A DNA stretch of 64,000 nt from Streptomyces sclerotialus (GCA_000719105.1 JODX01000014.1:1-64000); one strand, 5' to 3'; positions 17,962 to 26,508 are shown, numbered from the stretch's first letter. A program made the numbers and translations. Notes: generated by a model not told the origin, from the sequence alone.

Positions 17962-18756
17962 GTGGACGCGGGGTCGGTGGACGGTGCCATGCCGTCGGAA
18001 CGGTTGACCCGGCGGATCCTCCGGGACGAGACACTGCTCGTACTGGCCGTCTCGCTCGGCGCGAGCGGGGTGTCCGCCCTGATCAACTTTGTCGGGTCGG
18101 TCACCAGGCCCGGAGGGCTCAAGGACCAGGCCGCGACGCTCAACGCCTCGGCCGCGCCGGGCCGCCCCTGGCTCGACCTCGCCTGGCAGCTGTTCGGCAT
18201 CGCCACGGCACTGGTGCCGGTGGCGCTCGTGGCGCACTTCCTGCTGCGGGAGGGCGCGGGGCTGCGCGCACTCGGCTTCGACCGTACGAAGCCCTGGTCC
18301 GACCTCGGGCGCGGGGCCGCGATCACGGCGGTCATCGGCAGCTCGGGCATCGCGTTCTACCTGGCGATGCGCGGACTCGGCTTCAATCTCACCGTGGTGC
18401 CGGAAGCACTGCCCGACGTGTGGTGGAAGTTCCCCGTCCTGATCCTCTCCGCGCTCCAGAACTCGATCCTGGAGGAGGTCATCGTCGTCGGGTACCTGCT
18501 GCGCCGGCTCGACCAGCTGGGCTGGAGCCCGGGGGCCTCGCTGGTGGCGACGTCCGTGCTGCGCGGTTCGTACCACCTCTACCAGGGCATCGGCGGTTTC
18601 GTCGGCAACCTGGTGATGGGCGTGGTGTTCGTCTGGCTGTACCGGCGCTGGGGGCGGGTCGGACCGCTGGTGGTGGCGCACACGCTGCTCGACATCGGGG
18701 CGTTCGTCGGGTACGCGCTGCTGGCCGGCAAGGTGGACTGGCTGCCCACGGCGTGA
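17962..18756 (+). CDS. CPBP (CAAX/Abi) intramembrane metalloprotease
   Basis: A 264-residue polytopic membrane protein with about six to seven hydrophobic helices. CPBP glutamyl-protease motifs are present in order: EEVIVVGYLLRRL (EExxxR-like motif), RGSYHLYQG, and HTLLDIG near the C-terminus. Relatives process prenylated or signal-like substrates, or give bacteriocin self-immunity; the substrate here is unknown. GTG 17962 has GGTGGGAG six bases upstream. The upstream in-frame Gly/Arg-rich stretch from 17839 looks like noncoding DNA. Confidence 0.8.
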   Translation: MDAGSVDGAMPSERLTRRILRDETLLVLAVSLGASGVSALINFVGSVTRPGGLKDQAATLNASAAPGRPWLDLAWQLFGIATALVPVALVAHFLLREGAGLRALGFDRTKPWSDLGRGAAITAVIGSSGIAFYLAMRGLGFNLTVVPEALPDVWWKFPVLILSALQNSILEEVIVVGYLLRRLDQLGWSPGASLVATSVLRGSYHLYQGIGGFVGNLVMGVVFVWLYRRWGRVGPLVVAHTLLDIGAFVGYALLAGKVDWLPTA

Positions 18757-18829
18757 GGACGTACGGGGCGGCCCAGGCCGGGGACACGGAGGGTCGCCGG
18801 CCTGGTGCCGCAGGCCCGGCCCCCGGCCG

Positions 18830-19639
18830 TCAGGCCAGCAGTTCGCCCTCGATGACCGTGACCGCGCGCCCGGTCAGCAGGGTGCGGTCGCCGCGGACCT
18901 CGGTGCGGACGAGGCCGGAGCGGGGGGAGGCCTGAAGTCCGGTGAGGGCCGGGCGCCCGAGCCGCTCGGACCAGAACGGGGCGAGAGCCGTGTGGGCGCT
19001 GCCCGTGACGTGGTCCTCGTCGATGCCGACGTTCGGGAAGAAGCAGCGCGAGACGAAGTCATGGTTGCCCGAGGGGTCCTCGGCGCGCGCCGTGGCGATG
19101 ATGCCGCGCTCGGAGTACCGGCCGAGGGCGCGGAGGTCGGGGGCGAGCCCGCGGACGGTCTTCTCGTCGGGGAGCTCGAGCAGCAGGTCGCCGATGTTCG
19201 GGCCGGTGTCGAGGGCGGTGAGCGGCTCGGCGCCCAGCGCGTCGGCCACGCCCTCCGGGAGCTCGACCGGGGTGAGGGGCGCCGTCGGGAAGTCGAGCGT
19301 GATGGTGCCGTCCTCGTGCGGTGTCGCGACCAGCACACCGCTGCGGGTGGCGAACCGGACGGGACCGCTGTGAGCACCGGTCGTGGCGAGGACGTGCGCG
19401 GTGGCCAGCGTCGCGTGACCGCACATGGCGACCTCCGTGGCCGGAGTGAACCAGCGCAACGCCCAGTCGGCCTCGCCGCCCTCGGGCAGCGGGTGGGTGA
19501 AGGCCGTCTCCGGGTGGTTGATCTCGCGGGCCACGTTCTGCATCCGGGCGTCGTCCGGGAAGGCGTCGAGGAGGAGGACGCCGGCCGGGTTGCCGGAGAA
19601 GGGACGGTCGGTGAAGGCGTCGACGATTCGCATGCGCAT
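18830..19639 (-). CDS. PhzF family isomerase/epimerase-like protein
   Basis: A 269-residue cytosolic protein with a two-lobed PhzF fold. It begins MRIVDAFTDRPFSGNPAGVLL and has the catalytic-glutamate motif NHPETAF (about residue 44), then GHATLATAHVL and DHVTGSAHTAL. PhzF itself isomerises DHHA in phenazine synthesis, but no other phenazine gene is nearby, so this is a generic family member. It seems leaderless: TAACGT (minus strand, 19651-19646) is 6 bases from ATG 19639. Confidence 0.85.
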   Translation of the reverse strand: MRMRIVDAFTDRPFSGNPAGVLLLDAFPDDARMQNVAREINHPETAFTHPLPEGGEADWALRWFTPATEVAMCGHATLATAHVLATTGAHSGPVRFATRSGVLVATPHEDGTITLDFPTAPLTPVELPEGVADALGAEPLTALDTGPNIGDLLLELPDEKTVRGLAPDLRALGRYSERGIIATARAEDPSGNHDFVSRCFFPNVGIDEDHVTGSAHTALAPFWSERLGRPALTGLQASPRSGLVRTEVRGDRTLLTGRAVTVIEGELLA

Positions 19640-20015
19640 GGGGCGACGTTATGGGCTCGGCGACGCCGTGGGCCAAGGCCAATCGCGGGGTACTGGACCC
19701 ATTCCGCGAGCGACGCCGTCTTCGTGGTTCGGGTGCGGGGTCCGTGCCCAGAGGCAGTGGGCATGCCCAGTGGGTCGACACCGCGATGACACCGGACGGC
19801 GGGCACGGCGGGCACGGCGGGCACGGCGGCCACGTGTCTCGTCTCACCGAAGGTCGACCGATCCCATCGAACTCTGACCAGCGTCTCCGAGGCAGCGGAC
19901 CGTCCGCTTTCATTCTGTCGGAGAACCTGGTCCGCCGAGATCAGACCCTGGAGGTACGCCCAAGTACCCCTGTGGATCGACGTGTTGGGGCAGCGGGAGG
20001 CCTAGCGTCGGCTGT
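19640..20015. other. 376-base divergent intergenic region with short tandem repeats
   Basis: It separates phzF-like (minus) from the secreted hydrolase (plus). GGGCACGGC is tandemly repeated three times at 19801-19827 with partial flanking copies. It carries the two leaderless -10 elements (TAACGT on minus at 19651-19646, TAGCGT on plus at 20003-20008). No gene is evident. Confidence 0.5.
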
Positions 20016-21197
20016 ATGACCACCGGAAGTCGCAGAGCCGCCGCAGCCGCCCTGCTCGTCCTCGCCCTGTCCGTCCCGCTCCTGGGCGCCGCACCCGCCG
20101 CCTCCGCCCAGGGCGCGCAGACCCCCTCTCGGGTTCCGTACCCGAGCGGGTTGGCGTTGCCGCTTCCCACCGGTCCGTACTCGGTGGGCCGCCGCGTCCT
20201 GCACTTGGTCGACGGACACCGCACCGACCCGTGGGTGCCGACGGCGGCGAACCGGGAGCTGACGGTGTCGGTGTCCTACCCATCGCGCGGGGCGAGCGGT
20301 TTCCCTGCGGCATACATGACCGATGACGAGGCGCAGCTCCTGCTGGAGGCCAGAGGGCTCGGCGGCGTGGTGCCCGCCGGAACCGTTGCAGGGGCGCGTA
20401 CTCATGCTCAGGAAGGTGTACTCCCGGCGCGGGGGCGTTTCCCCTTGGTGTTGCTCTCTCCGGGATTCTCGATGCCGCGCAGTACACTCACGTCGCTTGC
20501 CGACGATCTCGCGAGTCGCGGCTACGTCGTTGCCTCCGTGGACCACGCGTACGAATCCGTTGGTACGGCCTTTCCCGGGGGCCGAATGCTGACCTGTGTG
20601 GCCTGCGAGCGGGTCGACACGTCCGAGGACCAGGCGGCCGTCGTTCGCGGCCGGGCCAAGGACATGTCCTTCGTGATCGACGAGCTGACGAAGGGCCGAC
20701 AGGCGGGGGCACTGTCCCGCGCGATCGATCCGAGCCGGATCGGAATCGCAGGGCATTCGATCGGGGGCGCGAGCGCCGCAGCAACCATGGCCGCCGATCA
20801 CCGGGTGCGCGCCGGAGTCGACCTGGACGGTGACTTCTTCCTGCACCCTGCTGCGGCGGGGCTCGGCCGACGCCCGTTCATGATGCTCGGCGCCGAGTCC
20901 ACGCACAGCCCTGACAGTGAGAACACCGACTGGGCCGAGGCATGGAAGCACCTGAGTGGTTGGAAACGCTGGCTGACGGTGACCGGCGCTGAGCATTTCT
21001 CCTTCACGGATCTGCCTTGTCTCGCTGGTCAGCTGGGTCTGTCGGACCCCGCCGCACCGCTCTCCGGAGAACGCGGCTGGTACATGACCCGCGACTATGT
21101 GGCAGCCTTCTTCGACCTTCACCTGCGGGGCGTACCGCAGCCGATCCTCGATGGGCCCGTGTCCGCGCATCCCGAGGTGGTACTCCGGCAGCCGTGA
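20016..21197 (+). CDS. Secreted alpha/beta-hydrolase (PAF-acetylhydrolase-like lipase)
   Basis: A 393-residue exported esterase. The signal peptide (residues 1-32) has an Arg-rich start, then AAAALLVLALSVPLLG and an ASA cleavage region. The nucleophile elbow GHSIGGASAA places the catalytic serine at S248. The acid is probably D269 or D271 (VDLDGDFF), and H327 (GAEHFSFTD) completes the triad. FPLVLLSPGF is the oxyanion-strand region. The sequence is close to the family of bacterial PAF-AH-type lipases. Codon use is less extreme than in the neighbours. TAGCGT lies 7 bases before ATG 20016, so it is probably leaderless. Confidence 0.85.
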   Translation: MTTGSRRAAAAALLVLALSVPLLGAAPAASAQGAQTPSRVPYPSGLALPLPTGPYSVGRRVLHLVDGHRTDPWVPTAANRELTVSVSYPSRGASGFPAAYMTDDEAQLLLEARGLGGVVPAGTVAGARTHAQEGVLPARGRFPLVLLSPGFSMPRSTLTSLADDLASRGYVVASVDHAYESVGTAFPGGRMLTCVACERVDTSEDQAAVVRGRAKDMSFVIDELTKGRQAGALSRAIDPSRIGIAGHSIGGASAAATMAADHRVRAGVDLDGDFFLHPAAAGLGRRPFMMLGAESTHSPDSENTDWAEAWKHLSGWKRWLTVTGAEHFSFTDLPCLAGQLGLSDPAAPLSGERGWYMTRDYVAAFFDLHLRGVPQPILDGPVSAHPEVVLRQP

Positions 21198-21257
21198 GGC
21201 GGCCGGGAAGGGCCCGTCTCCTTCGTCCAGCGGAACGGCCGGACAGGTGCCGCCTTC

Positions 21258-21480
21258 TTCGACGGTCGGCGACCATGTGGGCTACGAGTCGTGGCTCGGG
21301 CGGGAACGGTTGGTCTCGCTGGACCGCCGTGTGATGCCCGCGGAACGGCGGGTGGTCAACGAGTACGGCATCCGGATCAGGAACCCGTGCATCGTGACCC
21401 CCTATGACGTCTCCCGGATCCGGGTCCGCAACCACCGCAGTGACGGCGAGTCGTACCGGTCCAGCCAGGCGGGGAAGGCG
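21258..21480 (+). pseudogene. Possible Mu-type transposase C-terminal remnant
   Basis: In the frame of 21097-22020 the peptide VGDHVGYESWLGRERLVSLDR is followed by RRVVNEYGIRIRN and PYDVSRIRVRNH. This recalls the C-terminal beta-barrel of Mu-like integrases/transposases (VNxYGIxI, YDxxxI). No start, catalytic DDE core or correct C-terminus is present, and the join between the two pieces looks deleted. I read it as a decayed fragment. The family assignment is from memory of the motif and is weak. Confidence 0.35.
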
Positions 21481-21634
21481 GCTTGGCGTTCGGCACACCG
21501 TCGCCACCGACCGCGAACCGGTCATCCACATCACCGTCCCGCCCTCCGACGCCATCGGACGCCGGAGCTGCGCTCCATCCCCGGCTTGCCGAGAAAAGGC
21601 ACACCGGAAACGGCACCCTCGCGCTGCCTCACCG

Positions 21635-21937
21635 AGAGCCCTCTGCCGGCAATGCGGCAAGAGCATGAAGATCCAGCCCGGACAGCGCTACCGCCTGTGT
21701 TCGTCCGCCTGCCGAAGGGCCAACTACCGCAAGCGCCAGCAGAAATGGTCAGCCGAAGCAGGCCCGGCGGATCCATCCGAACCACCCCTCTGCCCCGTCA
21801 GCGGCGTCCAGATGCCGACACCACGCCGAACGTGCTCGGACCGATGCCGTCGGCGAGCACATCGCCGGCAGCCGCGGCAGCCCCCTGCGGAGGCCTTGCC
21901 GGAAGCGACGCCGGACGTGCTCACCTTGAGGCAGGTC
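21635..21937 (+). pseudogene. Possible zinc-finger protein fragment with two Cys clusters
   Basis: In one frame the peptide has two related modules, CRQCGKSM...YRLCSSACRRANYRK and CPVSGVQM...RTCSDRCRRRAHRR. Both have a C-x2/3-C then C-x3-C spacing and basic tails, as expected for duplicated zinc-binding knuckles (second module lacks one Cys). No credible start codon or ribosome site is visible, and upstream codons in frame look random. It may be the 3' part of a truncated gene or a short gene I cannot delimit. Confidence 0.35.
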
Positions 21938-21972
21938 ACCTGGCGGACAGGGGGTTGTCGTACGACAGCTTC

Positions 21973-22006
21973 CGATATATCGTTGAGACATCGCGATGGA
22001 TCAACG
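21973..22006. promoter_or_regulatory. Compound operator upstream of padR
   Basis: CGATATATCG (21973-21982) is a perfect 10-base palindrome, as is CATCGCGATG (21989-21998). A larger dyad, CGTTGA (21981-21986)/TCAACG (22001-22006), encloses the second. PadR regulators usually autoregulate through such A/T-centred dyads just upstream of their own start. Confidence 0.6.
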
Positions 22007-22025
22007 ATGGGATGGAGTGATGGTG

Positions 22026-22670
22026 ATGCGTGCGCATGGACAGGACTACGGGTTCGAGCGCGGACACGGACGCCATGGTGGGCACGGCCCACACGGACGC
22101 GCCGGTGCCGGTTACGAGGCGCTGCGCGGCGCCTTCGGTCCCTTCGGCCCGGGGCACGGTGGCCCCGGCTTCGGGCCGGGCTTCGGCCCGGGGCCGTGGG
22201 GCGGGCGCGGCCGGGGCGGTCCGAGGGGAAGGGCGCGGCGCGGTGATGTGCGCGCCTCGATCCTGGCCCTCCTCAAGGACCGGCCGATGCACGGCTACGA
22301 GATGATCCAGGAGATCGCCGAGCGCAGCGGCGGGGCCTGGAAGCCCAGCCCGGGATCGGTTTACCCCACCCTTCAGATGCTGGAGGACGAAGGGCTGATC
22401 GCCAGTGAGAGCGAGGGCGGCAAGAAGCTGTTCTCGCTCACCGGGGCCGGTCGCGCGGCCGCCGACGAGGGTCCCGACGCGCCATGGGAAGAGGCCTCGC
22501 GCGGGGTCGACTGGGAGGCGCTGAGTGAGATCCGTCAGGCCGGCTTCGGGCTGATGGAAGCGTTCGGACAGGTCTGGAAGACCGGCAGCAAGGACCAGCG
22601 TGACAAGGCCCTGGCGGTCGTCAACGAGGCCCGGAAGAAGCTGTACCTGATCCTCGCCGACGAGGACTGA
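22026..22670 (+). CDS. PadR-family transcriptional regulator
   Basis: A 214-residue protein. Residues 1-75 are a His/Gly/Phe-rich low-complexity arm (HGQDYGFERGHGRHGGHGPHG and on). A PadR winged helix follows: VRASILALLKDRPMHGYEMIQEI...WKPSPGSVYPTLQMLEDEGLI, then KKLFSLTGAGR. The C-terminal helix provides dimerisation. The His-rich arm may bind metal or simply be flexible (inference). ATG 22026 has GGAG 8 bases upstream; ATG 22020 is an alternative. Its operator is immediately upstream, so autoregulation is likely. Confidence 0.85.
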   Translation: MRAHGQDYGFERGHGRHGGHGPHGRAGAGYEALRGAFGPFGPGHGGPGFGPGFGPGPWGGRGRGGPRGRARRGDVRASILALLKDRPMHGYEMIQEIAERSGGAWKPSPGSVYPTLQMLEDEGLIASESEGGKKLFSLTGAGRAAADEGPDAPWEEASRGVDWEALSEIRQAGFGLMEAFGQVWKTGSKDQRDKALAVVNEARKKLYLILADED

Positions 22671-22808
22671 CGGCACGCGGTCTCGGCCATGGGGGCGATA
22701 TGTCATCCGTAGGGAGGACAACCTCCTGTCCCTGCCCAACCTGCGTGGGACATGAAGATGCTGCCCGGCGAGGATGACCCCGATCGGTGTGGCTGATGAG
22801 GTGGGGGT

Positions 22809-23360
22809 GTGCAACCCCGAATCTCTCGGCAAGCGGCCACCGCCGGACAGAGCCAGGGCCACGGCCCTGGCCGCGCGGAGTCCGCCGCCGGGCTCGCCGA
22901 CGAGCTCGCAGCGGTGGTCACCGGTGCGCGCAGGCGGGCTGTGCGGGACGGGGACCGGCAGATCGACACCGCTCATCTGCTGCACGCGCTCCTGGAGTCC
23001 GATCCCGAGGTGCGCGCCGTCTTCGACGGCGGTCCGCAGGTCGCGCGGCTGCTCGGTTATCTGGTGCAGCGGAGCATCGGTTACGGACTGCGCTGGCAGA
23101 GCACGGTGGAGGACTCCGATGCCCTGCCGGCGGTCAGCGGCGCGCCGGGCTGGTCGCCGGTGGCGGCCGGAGCGATGGAGGACGCGTGCGCACGTGCCGA
23201 GCGGCGCGGTGAGGCGCGCGCCTGCGGCATCGATCTGCTGGCCGCTCTCATCGCGGCTCCGGACGCGCGGGCCGTGGAGGTGCTCCGGCGTGCGGGTGTC
23301 GACGTGGCGGCGGTGGCGGAGCGGATCGCGCGGCGGGCGGTGGGATGCGCCGGGCGGTAG
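22809..23360 (+). CDS. Clp N-terminal (ClpN repeat) domain protein
   Basis: A 183-residue protein with two helical Clp repeats (ELAAVVTGARRRAVRDGDRQIDTAHLLHALLE, and MEDACARAERRGEARACGIDLLAALI). These are the substrate- or adaptor-binding modules of ClpA/ClpC, here without ATPase domains. Stand-alone ClpN proteins are common in streptomycetes next to PadR genes; the role is unknown, perhaps adaptor-like. GTG 22809 is preceded by GAGGTGGGG. Confidence 0.72.
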   Translation: MQPRISRQAATAGQSQGHGPGRAESAAGLADELAAVVTGARRRAVRDGDRQIDTAHLLHALLESDPEVRAVFDGGPQVARLLGYLVQRSIGYGLRWQSTVEDSDALPAVSGAPGWSPVAAGAMEDACARAERRGEARACGIDLLAALIAAPDARAVEVLRRAGVDVAAVAERIARRAVGCAGR

Positions 23361-23480
23361 GCGCCGGTGCGGGCGGTAGGCATGTGAGCGGATGGCACGT
23401 GACCGTATGGTCGGGCCGGGCGTCCAACCTCGGAGACAGGTGTCATTAGGGGTGACGCTCATGTCATCACCTGCCATCAT

Positions 23481-24518
23481 GTGCCGGTGCATACGTCTCA
23501 GGGGCCCCAGGGGCACCGCGCCAGAGGGGTCGGCCTGGGGCTGGCGCTCGGGTCGGCGATCGCCTTCGGCGGATCCGGTGTCGCCGCGAAACCGCTGATC
23601 GAGGCGGGCCTCGACCCGCTCCACGTGGTGTGGCTGCGGGTCACCGGCGCCGCGCTGGTGATGCTTCCGCTGGCCGTGCGCCACCGCACTCTGCTGCGCC
23701 GCCGGCCCGCGCTGCTCGCCGGGTTCGGGCTGCTGGCCGTGGCCGGTGTCCAGGCCTTCTACTTCGCCGCGCTGTCCCGCATCCCCGTGGGCGTCGCGCT
23801 CCTCGTGGAGTACCTCGCGCCCGCGATCCTGCTGGGCTGGGTGCGCTTCGTGCAGCGGCGGCCGGTGACGCGTGCCGCGGCTGTCGGGGTCGTCCTCGCG
23901 GTCGGCGGGCTCGCATGCGTCGTCGAGGTGTGGTCCGGGCTGAGCTTCGATGCCGTCGGTCTCCTGCTCGCCCTCGCCGCCGCCTGCTGCCAGGTCGGTT
24001 ACTTTGTCCTGTCCGACCAGGGCGCCGACGCGGGGGAGGAGGCGCCCGACCCGCTCGGCGTCATCGCGTACGGCCTGCTCGTGGGGGCCCTGGTGCTGAC
24101 CGTCGTCGCGCGGCCGTGGGCCATGGACCGGTCGGTGCTCGGCGGCTCCGCGCGCATGGACGGCACACCCGTCGCCGCCTGGCTGCTGCTCGCCTGGATC
24201 GTGCTGATCGCGACCGTTCTGGCGTACGTCACCGGCGTGCTCTCCGTGCGCAGGCTCTCCCCGCAGGTGGCGGGCGTGGTCGCCTGTCTGGAGGCGGTCA
24301 TCGCGACGGTCCTCGCCTGGGTGCTGCTGGGCGAGCACCTCTCGGCCCCGCAGCTCGTCGGCGGCGCCGTCGTCCTGGTGGGCGCCTTCGTCGCACAGTC
24401 CTCGACGCCGGCCAAGGCCGCCGAGGGGCCCGTCGTGGGCGGGGCGGGCGAGTTCACCGAAGCGGCCGGCGCGGGCCGTGCCGAAACGGAGTTGTCGGGC
24501 CGCGGAACCGGTACGTAA
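23481..24518 (+). CDS. EamA/DMT-family transporter (first copy)
   Basis: A 345-residue inner-membrane protein with ten predicted helices in two EamA repeats (LGLALGSAIAFGGSGVAAKPLI... and the C-terminal ...LSPQVAGVVACLEAVIATVLAWVLLGE). The family exports amino acids, nucleotides or small toxic compounds; the substrate here is unknown. The last 35 residues are a hydrophilic tail. Its 3' end contains the -35/-10 of the downstream leader transcript. Start GTG 23481 or 23487; no clear ribosome site. Confidence 0.82.
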   Translation: MPVHTSQGPQGHRARGVGLGLALGSAIAFGGSGVAAKPLIEAGLDPLHVVWLRVTGAALVMLPLAVRHRTLLRRRPALLAGFGLLAVAGVQAFYFAALSRIPVGVALLVEYLAPAILLGWVRFVQRRPVTRAAAVGVVLAVGGLACVVEVWSGLSFDAVGLLLALAAACCQVGYFVLSDQGADAGEEAPDPLGVIAYGLLVGALVLTVVARPWAMDRSVLGGSARMDGTPVAAWLLLAWIVLIATVLAYVTGVLSVRRLSPQVAGVVACLEAVIATVLAWVLLGEHLSAPQLVGGAVVLVGAFVAQSSTPAKAAEGPVVGGAGEFTEAAGAGRAETELSGRGTGT

Positions 24519-24521
24519 GGT
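24492..24521 (+). promoter_or_regulatory. Promoter of the leader-peptide/EamA transcript
   Basis: TTGTCG (24492-24497), an 18-base spacer, then TAAGGT (24516-24521). The -10 overlaps the stop codon of the upstream EamA gene and lies 7 bases before ATG 24529, so the transcript would begin at or within a base or two of the leader-peptide start codon. Confidence 0.6.
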
Positions 24522-24528
24522 GCCGATC

Positions 24529-24570
24529 ATGCAGCAGACCGCACTCGTCCTCCCGCCTCCGGCCGCCTGA
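24529..24570 (+). CDS. Putative leader peptide with Pro-Pro-Pro run (MQQTALVLPPPAA)
   Basis: A 13-codon frame, Met-Gln-Gln-Thr-Ala-Leu-Val-Leu-Pro-Pro-Pro-Ala-Ala-stop. It starts 7 bases after a -10 hexamer with no Shine-Dalgarno. A PPP stretch is a known ribosome-slowing sequence. The stop codon lies inside one hairpin (CCCGCCT 24552-24558 with AGGCGGG 24570-24576), and a second hairpin follows. The arrangement suggests ribosome-mediated attenuation of the downstream EamA exporter. That the peptide is translated is an inference. Confidence 0.5.
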   Translation: MQQTALVLPPPAA

Positions 24571-24589
24571 GGCGGGCCTCCGGAACACG

Positions 24590-24613
24590 CCGCCCCGCTC
24601 GTCGGCGGGGCGG
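24590..24613 (+). terminator. Possible attenuator hairpin
   Basis: CCGCCCCGC (24590-24598) pairs exactly with GCGGGGCGG (24605-24613) around a 6-base loop. It lies between the leader peptide and the EamA start at 24676. There is no T tract. Confidence 0.5.
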
Positions 24614-24675
24614 AGATCGGTGCTGCCCGCAGACGAAGTCCTGGCGAAACGCTTCTGTGTCTGCGGAGAGAACAC

Positions 24676-25638
24676 GTGTCGAACACTGCTGTCGGCCTGC
24701 CCGTCGGGCGGGGCCTCCTCTATCTGATCGTCGCCGGTGTCGCCTGGGGCACCGCGGGCGCGGCCGCCTCGCTGGTCTACCGCACCGGTGACATGGGGCC
24801 GGTCGCCCTTTCCTTCTGGCGCTGCGCGGCCGGGCTCGTCCTGCTGCTCGCCGCGGCGCGACTGCGTCCCCGGGCCCGGACCGCCGGCGTCGCCACCCCA
24901 GCCGTCCGCGAACCTCTCGCCCGCAGGGCGCTGCGGGCCGGTGCGACGGGCATCGGGCTCGCCGTCTTCCAGACCGCGTACTTCGCCGCCGTCGAGGAGA
25001 CCGGGCTCACCGTGGCGACCGTCGTCACGTTGGGCGCGGGTCCCGTGCTGATCGCGCTGGGTGCCCGGCTGACGATGGGGGAGCGGCTGGGCCGCGGCGG
25101 TCTCGCAGCCGTCGCCGGGGCGCTCGCCGGGCTCGCCGTGCTCGTGCTCGGCAGCGGCGGGGCGACCGTACGGCCGTGGGGTGTGCTGTTCGCCGTGGTG
25201 TCCGCCGCGGGGTACTCCGTGATGACGCTGCTCACCCGCTGGTGGGGGCGCGACGGCGGGGTGGACTCCGCCGGTGCGACCGTGTGGGCGTTCGCGGTGA
25301 CGAGCGGGTGCCTGTTGCCGTTCGCCCTGGCCGAGGGGCTCGTCCCGAGCACGGGGCAACCGTTCCTGCTGCTGGGTCTGGTGGCGTACATGGCGGCGAT
25401 ACCCACGGCCCTCGCGTACGCGCTGTACTTCGCGGGTGCGGCCGTGGTCCGGTCGGCCACGGTGTCCGTGATCATGCTGCTGGAGCCGGTGAGCGCGGCG
25501 GTGCTCGCCGTCGTCCTGCTCGACGAGCACCTGACGGCGGCCACGCTTCTCGGCACCTTGCTGATGCTCGGCTCGGTCGCGGGCCTCGCCGCGGCGCAGA
25601 CGCGGGGCGCGCGGCCGGGCGAGCCCGCGCTCGGGTGA
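24676..25638 (+). CDS. EamA/DMT-family transporter (second copy)
   Basis: A 320-residue, ten-helix exporter with two EamA repeats ([22 protein letters not shown]; ...[27 protein letters not shown]). GTG 24676 starts the frame, with only a weak GAGAG upstream. It is separated from the first EamA gene by the leader-peptide/hairpin region, so it seems to have its own regulated transcript. Substrate unknown. Confidence 0.85.
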   Translation: MSNTAVGLPVGRGLLYLIVAGVAWGTAGAAASLVYRTGDMGPVALSFWRCAAGLVLLLAAARLRPRARTAGVATPAVREPLARRALRAGATGIGLAVFQTAYFAAVEETGLTVATVVTLGAGPVLIALGARLTMGERLGRGGLAAVAGALAGLAVLVLGSGGATVRPWGVLFAVVSAAGYSVMTLLTRWWGRDGGVDSAGATVWAFAVTSGCLLPFALAEGLVPSTGQPFLLLGLVAYMAAIPTALAYALYFAGAAVVRSATVSVIMLLEPVSAAVLAVVLLDEHLTAATLLGTLLMLGSVAGLAAAQTRGARPGEPALG

Positions 25639-25722
25639 GGTGCGCCCTGGCCGGCCGGGTGGGCCCTGGTCGGCCGGGGCCCACCCGGTCACGACCCGAA
25701 CGGCCGCGAGTCGGTGCGGAGG

Positions 25723-26508
25723 TCAGCCCGACAGGCCCGGCAGATAGCCGGGGGCCTCCGTACCCGGGGCCAGGGCGGGGTCCGGCACCGGGGTCCCGTA
25801 GCCCTTGCGGAGCGGGACGACGCCGGCCCAGTGCGGGAGAGCGAGGTCCTCGGGTTCGTCGTTGACACCGCCCGTGCGCACCTTGGCGGAGACCTCCTCG
25901 AGGTCCAGACGGATCACGGCCGTGGCGGCGGACTCCTTGGCGTTCGCGGGGCGGGTGTCGCGCGAGCGGCCCGGCACGACGTGGTCGACCAGCGCGTCCA
26001 GGGCGAGCCGCTTCTCCTCCGGATCGGTCACCTGGCGGGCGGTGCCGTGGACCACCACCGAGCGGTAGTTGACCGAGTGGTGGAAGGCGGAGCGGGCGAG
26101 CACCAGACCGTCGACGTGCGTGACCGTCAGGCAGACCGCGAGTCCCGGCCCCGGATCGCCCGGCCCCGGGTCGGCCTTGCCCGCCGTCCGCAGCGGGCGC
26201 GAACCCGTCGAACCGTGCACGTAGAGGCGCTCGCCGACCCGGCCGTAGAGGGTGGGCAGCACGACCGGCGCGCCGTCCCGGACGAAGCCGAGGTGGCAGA
26301 CGTACCCCTCGTCGAGTATCGCGTGCACCAGTTCCTTGTCGTACGACGCCTTGTGTGCCGCGCGCGTGGGGACGGTGCGGTCGGTCGGGGTGTAGGCGGC
26401 GGAGGGCATGGTTGGTGCTGTCGGTGCCGCCGGTGCTGTCGGCTGCGAAGTCTCCGGCGTGGTGCCTGGCGTGGTGCCTGGCGTGGTCCCCTGCATTGCG
26501 GTCCCCAT
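25723..26508 (-). CDS. Pyridoxamine 5'-phosphate oxidase-like FMN-binding protein (NimA type)
   Basis: About 261 residues. After a Thr/Pro-rich start the split-barrel flavin fold begins (KELVHAILDEGYVCHLGFVRDGAPVVLPTLYGRVGERLYVHGS), then HHSVNYRSVVVHGTARQV and a C-terminal PxxWAGVVPL motif, as in the nitroimidazole-reductase-like branch. The N-terminus is built from a 12-base tandem repeat (GTTP units) at about 26450-26490, so the true start may be the later Met (MPSAAYTP, near 26409). It is divergent from the MocR gene with a shared palindrome, so MocR control is probable. Confidence 0.78.
   Translation of the reverse strand: MGTAMQGTTPGTTPGTTPETSQPTAPAAPTAPTMPSAAYTPTDRTVPTRAAHKASYDKELVHAILDEGYVCHLGFVRDGAPVVLPTLYGRVGERLYVHGSTGSRPLRTAGKADPGPGDPGPGLAVCLTVTHVDGLVLARSAFHHSVNYRSVVVHGTARQVTDPEEKRLALDALVDHVVPGRSRDTRPANAKESAATAVIRLDLEEVSAKVRTGGVNDEPEDLALPHWAGVVPLRKGYGTPVPDPALAPGTEAPGYLPGLSG

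Noticed and set aside
18830..19639. PhzF gene as evidence for a phenazine cluster
   Set aside because: No phzA-G partner genes are nearby; PhzF-fold proteins are common stand-alone genes.
21936..24686. 916-residue minus-strand frame covering padR, ClpN and EamA genes
   Set aside because: It is opposite three recognised genes and crosses their intergenic regions; the sequence is Arg/Gly/Pro filler.
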